From: Sphaerolaimus hirsutus
Taxonomy: Eukaryota; Nematoda; Chromadorea; Monhysterida; Sphaerolaimidae
Length of the DNA: 64,000 nt
Direction: 5' to 3'
Assembly (NCBI GenBank): GCA_964036195.1
Contig: OZ038456.1
Span: forward strand, 7,626,001 to 7,690,000
The translations under genes were made by a program, and so were the position numbers. The notes beneath the pieces are model-generated. The model ran no database searches. It had not been told where the DNA came from and was given only the letters and a program-made list of their open reading frames with translations. Below are positions 56,665 to 64,000 of the stretch, in pieces. The first letter of the stretch is position 1. Each line of letters begins with the position of its first letter.

Positions 56665-59600
56665 CTACGAGAAAAATTGAGTTGTCATACAAAAAAAAAT
56701 CATACTGAAGAGACCGCATTCTACCCAGAGAATGTTACTATATTTTTATGGATTAAATCACGTGCAGTCAAATTATGCACCATAATTAATCATAGTGAAA
56801 ACAGTGTAATGCAATGAGGAAAAGTGTAATGCGATTTGTCTCTTTATTCAGGTGAATAAATATATGGTAATATATTCAAAACGTGTCATTACGGTATTTA
56901 CCTAGTCCTGCAAATACCAAATATCGTCCAAGGGCAATTTCAAACAATCACCCATAAGACGTCTGTAAATATCCTCATTTTTGGGCACAAACACGCATAA
57001 AATTATGCGTTCAATCTGCAACGAAATTGAAATTTCGTGCAGGGGTATCTTGAATTTCGACCCCACCCCCCCAAATTTTTTTCTCGAATTTTTCGCAATT
57101 TACTCATCTAAATACACAAATTTGCTAGCGGTTTAAAAAAATCGAAACCAAATATGCGATTTAAGAACACTTGTTGAAAAACACCATTAATTACCCTAAA
57201 CATACCCGTTTCTCTTCTCGGTCAGCCTTCAAAAATTCCTGGCAAGTAGCCAAAGCGACGTGCGCAGCTGGCTCGTTCGGATAACCGTATACACCGGTGG
57301 AAATGCACGGAAACGCCTGGAACGGTGGTGAATCAAGGTGTTATACCTGACGGACAGAAATAGAAGGGATGCTATCCAGTGGCGTAGCCAGCATTTTTGA
57401 GTGGGGGGGTCGGATTGTATTAGGAATGGCCGGAGTTTTTTAACTGTTATTTTTTTTCAAACGTTGTTGTTGTTCTTTTTAAACAGAGGCATCGAAACCG
57501 TTTTTTTATTAAAATAACGGCAGCCAAAATTTTTAGTACTAAGCACTAGGTATTTTCCATTTTTTGACAAATATATAAGCTTTTTCAGTGCATAGAAGGC
57601 CGAAAGGGGAAAAAAATCGCTAGCAATCGGTTTAAAATTGCTAAAAACAGACATATAACCACGCATACAGCAGGAGAGCACGAATTTGAAGGTGAAAAAC
57701 TATAAAAAGGTGCGAAAATTAGTGATTTTGAGCGAAAATTGGGGCAAAATTTCTCAAAAACCACTCCAGATAGATAGATGAGCGATTGGGGGGGGGGTCT
57801 TTGGGGGTAGTAGCCAAAAATTTTGCCTCGGGATAAATAGATAGCTGGCGGATTTGGGGGGGGGGCAGCCCCCCCCCCCTAGGAGACCCCTGCCTAGATT
57901 GTATACGGAGGCCCGCGAACGGGGGGGGGCGCCGCCCCCCCCCCCTAAAATTTGATCCCAGTAGCAGGGAAGTTGAACCGTGGCGCGGGCGCCATTCGTT
58001 GGTATTGGCGTCAAAGATCGCTGTATATGAATGTATTTTATAAATAATACAATAATACGCCGCCCCCCCCCCTGGCTACGCCACTGATTTTTTGACCGTA
58101 TTTTGATGAATTAAGGTCACGTGGGAAATTGTGCACCAAATCCACCGAAAGTTGGAGCAATGTGATGTGATGAGAAACAGTTTTTTTTTTAAATATGTTC
58201 GTTTATTCAGATGCAATATGGTACATTTCATTGTAGGGCTTACCGTCAGTAGGCTGTCAATCAATGATGTATTCCACCAGTACACAAATGCTTGATTGAA
58301 AACTATCGAAAACGTGGTTTTTTCAACGACCAGGGTTTTTTAAAATAAAATAAAAAACATTTGATAACGAACTATGGTTTTTACATCATTTTCCACGGCC
58401 CGCTGCAGCGACTGTTTATAACATGAAGCCAATCTATTTGGATGCTCGCCAACTGGTCCCACGGTGTGAATCACATCTGACAAAATGGACGAAAATTGTC
58501 AATTTGGTAAGTATACAGATCCCATAAACCGTATTTAGAAGAAAAAAAATCACGTCGTAAATTATGCATCAAATTCCTCCATAGTGTTATACTCGGCAGA
58601 CGGCAAAGTATGCGCCAAAAATTACTTCTGTCTTAGTTGATAACGAGCGAGCCGGATATTTAACGGATATGTACGCACTTTCACAAAACGAAAAATATTT
58701 TAAAAATGTAACGGGGGATTCGCGTACAAGCGGCGGATGTTTTTTCTCGGAGCGTTTTTTTGGCACAATTTTTTTTGATACATGATGACGCCATGATAGC
58801 ATATTTCTTTTTCTGCATATTTAATGATAGCACATTTCTGATAGCATGTTTCTTTCGGAAAATGCATATCACTCACTGCCCGCCGCAAAAAGTATACGTA
58901 AAATTACAAGCGTCTCTCGAAACCGTACAGGCGTCGGGCGGCACATATAAATAAAAAATATTTTTAAAAACCATTTTTTTTAAACTGACACTTTGCAGGC
59001 AATCTGTATCCCCCAGTAATCACAGCGTGGCCAGTGTCACAAGGCGCCAGTGCCCCACTTTCGATTTTCAACTCGTCCCCAGCCGCCCGATGAATAGCCC
59101 CGTCGACGCCTGAGTTTTGAGATTGAATTGGGATTGAATTTATCCACTCGATTTTTTGGGCCGCCCGAGTTAAGGGATTATTAAAGGGAGCCCATTTTAT
59201 CATTTCTACATCATTTCTACGGCCCGTTGCAGCGACTGTTTAGAACTTTTAGGAAAAATACTTTTACGAAAGGGTGAGGGGGATAGGGTTGGGACGATAT
59301 ACCGTCTCGAAATATCGATATCGGATATCGACCAACTTTGCATATCGAAAATCGAATATGGATATCGACAGTCCATATCGTATCGATATCGAATATAGAG
59401 TGTCAGACAAGAATATCAAATATTGATATCAAAAAGTCATATTGTTCCAACCTGAGTGGGGGGACTATAATCGAACACATGCGAAATAAAATTCATACCT
59501 CCACCACCCCTCAATCCTTTATTAGCCGCATTGACAATGCCGCCAATTTCCAGCTTTGTGATATCGCCCCGGAAAAGTGACACGCGTTTGGATAAGTCAC

Positions 59601-60050
59601 TGCCTGTGTAAAAATGTGAATTTTTTGTACAGCTTTTGAAAGATAACTAAAAACGCAGAAACTTTCTCATCAAAATTTGTCAATAAATACTTTCCTTGTC
59701 ACTTGTCTACTCGAGGAACTGGCCCCAGGTTCCACTCCCAGACCCTGTAAAATGTTAAGCAAAGTTAGGTAAAATGCCCTGTAAAATGGCAAACGCAGTT
59801 TGCCACTTTCCAGGGCATTTTACATGACTTTTTACACTTTGCTAACATTTTACATTTACAGAATCTGGGACAGTGCCCCCAGTTCATACCTTCAAAAGCA
59901 AAAAGAAAAAAACCCACAAAATCACACCTTCCCCACTGGGATTATTCTGACAATCTTTCATCCATGTCGGTATGCGCTCAAGTGGAATATAACCGCTACC
60001 GCACGCGTAGACTTTGCGCTTTTCGTTTAGGGGCATTTTCAGGTAGTGAT
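56584..60050 (-). CDS. MACROD: MACROD-type macro-domain ADP-ribosyl hydrolase (5' partial)
   Basis: Exons on the minus strand: 60050-59928 ([13 protein letters not shown], the segment before the macro domain), 59603-59499 ([19 protein letters not shown]), 59109-58990 ([11 protein letters not shown]), 58476-58373 ([20 protein letters not shown]), 57316-57206 ([18 protein letters not shown]), then either 57015-56902 or 56664-56584. All junctions are GT-AG and phases match, giving about 215-225 residues. The NAAN, GGGGVDGAIH and ISTGVYGYP loops that bind ADP-ribose are intact. The Asp of VDGAIH and following His are the residues associated with catalysis in this family. MACROD enzymes remove mono-ADP-ribose from acidic residues and deacetylate O-acetyl-ADP-ribose. 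The 5' exon(s), which could encode a targeting peptide, were not found upstream of 60050. Introns are full of small transposons. Confidence 0.93.
56843..56848 (-). promoter_or_regulatory. Polyadenylation signal AATAAA
   Basis: AATAAA on the minus strand, about 55 nt after the stop codon of the proximal terminal exon, so that exon could end a transcript by itself. Confidence 0.55.
56902..57015 (-). CDS. MACROD: MACROD proximal terminal exon (alternative a)
   Basis: After acceptor TTTCGTTGCAG it reads [19 protein letters not shown] and continues LMGDCLKL with a longer tail, ending WYLQD plus TAG, 37 codons plus stop. It is homologous to the distal exon over the first ~22 residues but diverged, and has the same entry phase. 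Both cannot be joined in one message without passing a stop. Confidence 0.85.
   Translation of the reverse strand: MERIILCVFVPKNEDIYRRLMGDCLKLPLDDIWYLQD
57377..58086. mobile_element. TIR element CAGTGGCGTAGCCAG with nested repeats
   Basis: CAGTGGCGTAGCCAGCATTT ... CCTGGCTACGCCACTG. It has G/C-run interiors and a decayed TAGGAATGGCCGG-type element near 57420. It lies in a MACROD intron. The related unit 61395-61837 has CAGGGACGTAGCCAGG ends. Confidence 0.8.
58594..58900. mobile_element. TACTCGGCAGAC-type TIR element, decayed
   Basis: TACTCGGCAGACGGCAAAGT ... CACTGCCCGCCGCAAAAAGT, with the ATGATGACGCCATGATAG core, matches 4992-5214. It lies in a MACROD intron. Confidence 0.6.
59207..59246 (-). 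pseudogene. Fragment of a duplicated MACROD exon
   Basis: About 40 bp are nearly identical to part of the 58476-58373 exon (core AACAGTCGCTGCAACGGGCC against AACAGTCGCTGCAGCGGGCC). They lie in the upstream intron, without usable splice sites and with a nearby stop. Confidence 0.7.
59284..59455. mobile_element. hAT-like MITE with ATCGATATCG repeats
   Basis: TAGGGTTGGGACGATAT ... ATTGTTCCAACCTGA. The interior is (ATCGAT)-rich. The flanks match only 6 of 8. Confidence 0.65.
59737..59869. repeat. CCCTGTAAAATG foldback
   Basis: CCCAGACCCTGTAAAATG ... CAGAATCTGGGA with inverted CATTTTACAGGGC words in the MACROD intron 59604-59927. Confidence 0.75.
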
Positions 60051-60292
60051 CTGAAAATTGGGAGACTAGCGTTGGAAAATAAATGTTTTTGTAAATCTAT
60101 ATGCACATCTAACTATCAGATAACTATTTACACGACCGCTGCTCAGTGTAAAATGTAAAGTGTTTGTCAAGTGCCATCTGAAATGTAAATCTCGTGTGTA
60201 TAGATGAAAAAAACGGATGTAAAACGACCGATATAGAATAACACGGTTTTTTAAAAGCTAGCAGATGTTGCTTGTGTCAACATATATAAATA

Positions 60293-61045
60293 CCGTATTT
60301 CCGCTAAATACCCCCGTCTTGAATAAACCCCCCTCGAAATACCCCCGTATTGAATGATGTACACCATGTATACAATGTACATTATGTATTTATTGGGGTT
60401 GACCGATGTTTTTTTTAAATGTTTTTTTTTATTTAAAAAACGCCGTTTTTGAAACAACAACACGATGTCCGAAACGTTTAAAAAAACATTGGCCGAAACA
60501 TACTAAGCACTATTTATTTTGCAAAATTTTTGCGCGCAAGCGCGCAATCTCACACACAAATTGACATTGGTGGTTGTTTTTTCCCGGTATTTTTAGTATC
60601 AAAGCATCCATTTATGTGCTACCAAGGGTTAATAAGCCGTCATACGTTGTTGTAGTATATGATATTCATAGGTAATGTGCTCCAGTGTGTAACATCACTC
60701 CCAAAGTAACAACCTCCTTTTATAACCTTTTTTGATCACTATTCCGTGCCAAACTTCTCGTGAAGTGACGAACATTTGACTATAAGGCGAAATATGAACG
60801 TGTCGACAAGAAATCGACATTTTTGACACAAATCACCATGCTATCCCGTTATAATGCTATCCCATGGCTCCACAGCCATTATATGGTCATATATAACATC
60901 ACCGAGTCTTGCCACTTGTCTGATATACCTATATAATGTTGACACAAGGCCATATATAGAGGCTTTGAAAAAAATGTATTTTTAATAAAACAACGTTGTT
61001 TTTTAAAAAAAACCATGGAGTTGAAAAAACGTCTTTTTCAACCCT
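60293..61045. mobile_element. TA-element fragment followed by TTGACCGATG hAT-type element
   Basis: CCGTATTTCCGCTAAATACC begins a truncated copy. From about 60397 GGGTTGACCGATG ... TTTTTCAACCCTA spans a ~650-bp relative of 42295-42960, sharing ATGGCTCCACAGCCATTATA in the interior. Confidence 0.65.
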
Positions 61046-62937
61046 AGTAAAAGCCCATTCTTTACTATTTACGATATTTACGAAAAGTTCTGGCGAAATA
61101 ATAAACACCCCTCGAATAAGCCCCCCATATTAAATGGAAGTGGTGATTTCCACCAAAAAACTTCTTGACAGCGTGTGAAATTAGCACCAGGTCAAATTCC
61201 AAAAACTCCACCCACCCCTGACTTGGGGCGCCATGGTGTTCCTGGTTACGCGCCCCCCAGCAGAAGCCATTTCCTGGATGATGAGGGGGTGTTTTTGGTG
61301 GAAATATTGCATGTATATCCAATTTAAATGGGGGAGTTATTGACCAATTTTTGCAAAAATTTGGCAGTCAACCAAAAAATACATCAACAGAATACAGGGA
61401 CGTAGCCAGGATTTTGGAGCGGGGGGGGGGCGGATTGTATACGGAGCCCGGCGAACGGGGCGGGGGGCGGCGCCCCCCCCCCCCTAAAATTTTGCCTCTG
61501 TAGTAAGGGAATGGCGCCATGGCGCTGGAGCCATTCATAGGCGTGACGCCATGGCGCTACTGGCGTTGGCATTGGCGCCAAAACAGCTGTATATGTCTGT
61601 TTCTTACAGGCATATACAGCGACACGGACAGGAATTTGGGGTTTTTTTACTGGTTTTGAGGCCGCGGATACTGGTCAACCCAAAATATATGTTGTGTGAC
61701 GGTAAGATGCGCGCTTGCGCGCAAAATTTTTTAAAACTGCGACAAAAATGTCTTCTGGAAGTGCCATTTCTGGCACATTTTTTTGTCCGGCCCGGGAAGG
61801 GGGGGGGGTGGCCGCCCCCCCCCTGGCTACGTCCTTGACAGAATACCCATTATTAGTTCCCCTCGGATAATTTCTATTTTTGTCAGATGATTCTAGAGGC
61901 GGAAACTATTCAGTGGGGGCAAGGAAGTATCCAGGGGGGGGGGGCGTTCCCGGTTGAGACCTGAAGAACACGGAAAAATGCAACTTTATGTACGATTTTG
62001 CAAGGTGTAGGTAATGCAATTTTTTTGGCGTGCATTGTGCTACCAGACGTTTGGATTATCACAATATTGCTCCCTGTAGCCACAAATCCTTCAACATTTT
62101 CTCAACGGTGGTTTTTTGTATTTGTATGTATATTTACCTACATATACAGCGTTTCATGGCGCTGGCGCCAACGCCACCATGACATTGCGCCTACTAATGG
62201 CGCCATTCCGCCGCTCTATAGGCAATTTGGAGAGTTTTCCTCACTAAGCTAACAGGTTCCATTCAAGTAATGGGAACTAATACAGGATCTACGATATATT
62301 TACTTCTGTACAAATGAAAATGAAATAACGTACCAACGCGTGCACAAGCGGGGGTACCCCGATGCGTCCCAAGCACAGCGATCTCCCTAAAAAGTTGTCA
62401 AGTGTCAAAGTTTTCAAAGGGAACTTTATACATACTCGCTTTTAAAAGAACAGTTACAGATGGGATAGCAAAGGCTTTGAAAATCTGAAAATTTGAGAAA
62501 GAAAAATAAATAGAAAATGCGAAATTTCCGCTGTAGACATACGGAAGCATATAAAAAATGTAAAAATGGCATTTTCCAACGTTATATAGTAAAAATTTTT
62601 TTATTTTTCCAGGTGTTTTTAAAATACTTCGCCTTTAATTGAACACCCAAAAAAGTTTTTTCCCATTCAGTTTACACCCTCAAAAATACAATGACATTAA
62701 CCTCAAAAAAACCCGGGAGAAACAAACCAGCACAAGAGATGATTTTTCTCAATATTCTGGGACCGTTCATTCGATCAGAAAAAACTCGAAACTTGAATCG
62801 CCGCTAAAATACTATAATGGAAGTTGACATTTGAGTACACGATTTATTTTTTGCGCAATATTCAGTTGACAGAGTTCAATACGGGGGGTGTTTAATCCCA
62901 ACGGGTTCATATATCGCCGAGAATTGTTTTTTTGTTG
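61046..62937. other. Upstream of known MACROD exons; repeats, no firm exon
   Basis: It includes the TIR element 61395-61837 (CAGGGACGTAGCCAGG ... CCTGGCTACGTCCTTG), CCGTATTT-family interior at about 61085-61340, and a GCGCC relic at 62155-62210. The missing MACROD 5' exon could be here. Confidence 0.45.
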
Positions 62938-63289
62938 CCGTATTTCCTCGACATACTCCCTCAAAATGGACACTATGAACTTATAACCCCCCCCCCCAAT
63001 TCAATGAGGACGTAGATGACAAAAGCTCCGGGAAACGCAGAACACACGTGAAAAACAATGACTGTGTGACGTTAGAACAGGGTTGATACCGTCTATGTAC
63101 TTGTATGAGTCTATAGAGTCTTATGAATGGCGGTTTTTGTTGCATTTTTTGACGTATGTGTACGTTACAAACAACGATCTAGTACTGGGATTTCTGGCGA
63201 AAGAATAACTCCCCCCTCGAAATACCCCCTCCCCTCAAAAATCTTAACTCTAAAAATAAACCCCCTGGGGGTATTTCCAGGAAATACGG
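62938..63289. mobile_element. CCGTATTT-family TA element
   Basis: CCGTATTTCCTCGACATACT ... TCCAGGAAATACGG with TA on the right. It has a reversed-type interior as in 32594-32989. Confidence 0.8.
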
Positions 63290-63642
63290 TATATACTATC
63301 CAAAAAGGAATTGCACTTTGAATACTAGAAACTGACGAGAAGTAGAAAACAATTAAATCAAGGCAGCGGGGATCAGATTAAAACATAATAAACACAAAAT
63401 AGGCACCCGAAACGAGGATCTTTTTTACAACATCAAACTATTTTTTTAGAATTTTCTATCCCACATGGGAGCCTCAGACATCACAATTGTTGGCGCACCG
63501 CACACTCAAAATTTTCAAGGGCGGTTCGAACGTTTTTGAGTTCCGCCAAGGCAGAACTCCAAGGGCAGTTCGAACATTTTTATTTAGGAAAAATGTGGCA
63601 TTTTTGGGACATTCGGATGAAGTTCACACGAATCCGGATGAA

Positions 63643-64000
63643 TTCACACAGTTTTTGTCCATTTGCATATCATAACAAAACGTTTCAAAAACATTGGGAC
63701 ACTTTCAATTCCGCCCTTGACTAAGAGATACGCCCTTTAGAGAAGGTTGTTATGGGAAACACATCTTATTTATCTTACCAAACATATTTGTGAAAAAAAT
63801 TTATAGGTAGATCTAGGCTTTGTCTTTTTTTAGTAAAGTAAATTTTTTTTCACAAATATGTTTGGTAAGATAAATAAGATGTGCTTCTCTTAACAACCTT
63901 CTCTAAAGGGCATATCTCTTAAGTCAAGGGCGGAATTGAAAGTGTCCCAATGTTTTTGAAACGTTTTGTTATGATATGCAAATGGACAAAAACTGTGTGA
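63643..64000. repeat. Long inverted repeat cut by window end
   Basis: The left arm, from CACACAGTTTTTGTCC to about 63800, returns in reverse from about 63838 to the last base. The loop is about 40 bp. Words GGGCGGTTCGAACGTTTTTG just upstream suggest the element begins near 63515. Confidence 0.85.

Noticed and set aside
56503-56817. 104-codon plus-strand open frame
   Set aside because: It is antisense to the distal MACROD terminal exon, which is recognisable on the minus strand.
57781-57960. Gly/Pro-rich open frame in 57754-58014
   Set aside because: It is produced by G/C runs inside the CAGTGGCGTAGCCAG element and has no splice-site or conservation support.
62332-62391. Possible upstream MACROD exon (minus strand, between TTTTTAG and GTACGT, phase-compatible)
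   Set aside because: The frame EIAVLGTHRGTPACARV does not resemble known MACROD N-termini and has no start codon; too short to support alone.
1-64000. tRNA, rRNA or other structured RNA genes
   Set aside because: No cloverleaf with the conserved T-loop and anticodon arm, and no rRNA core, was recognised by eye. A dedicated covariance-model search would be needed to exclude small ones.

Overview
The window is a gene-poor, repeat-saturated piece of an animal nuclear genome. It has long introns with GT-AG splice sites and about twenty families of short inverted-repeat transposons. There is no sign of bacterial, viral or organelle organisation. A secreted protease with an N-terminal CUB domain fused to a trypsin domain is a combination familiar from crustaceans and other arthropods. 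An arthropod, possibly crustacean, host is therefore my best guess, held weakly.

Three host genes can be assembled exon by exon from splice sites and reading phase. (1) A globin gene on the - strand (exons 10175-10079, 6087-5935, 3699-3589; first exon not found). (2) A CUB-domain trypsin-like serine protease on the + strand (ten exons, 36634-53872; the exon 2/3 junction is uncertain). (3) A MACROD-type macro-domain ADP-ribosyl hydrolase on the - strand (exons from 60050 down to 56584, 5' exon(s) not found). The MACROD gene has two alternative, homologous terminal exons. Protease and MACROD converge tail to tail. The three genes show no functional link.

A Ty3/gypsy LTR retrotransposon (11592-19601, - strand) lies in the 5' part of the globin locus. 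It has 369-bp LTRs, a 4-bp target duplication, gag, protease, RT, RNase H and integrase, but in-frame stops and a frame break interrupt its reading frame. Its 3' end carries a GC-rich extension ending in a CCHC zinc knuckle. Two phase-compatible introns link this to a further reading frame, which looks like a spliced third gene inside the element.

The rest is mainly small DNA transposons. The dominant group begins CCGTATTT and ends AAATACGG, inserts at TA, and comes in at least four subfamilies. Several hAT-type families have recognisable 8-bp target duplications. Other elements are large foldbacks, one TTAA-flanked palindrome, minisatellites at 26.5-28.6 kb, and a 333-bp dimeric satellite (43.4-47.5 kb) inside an inverted-repeat element in a protease intron. 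One protease intron (48308-49351) coincides almost exactly with an inverted-repeat element whose ends supply the splice sites, an introner-like arrangement. Two runs of exactly 200 N (1744-1943, 34436-34635) are assembly gaps.
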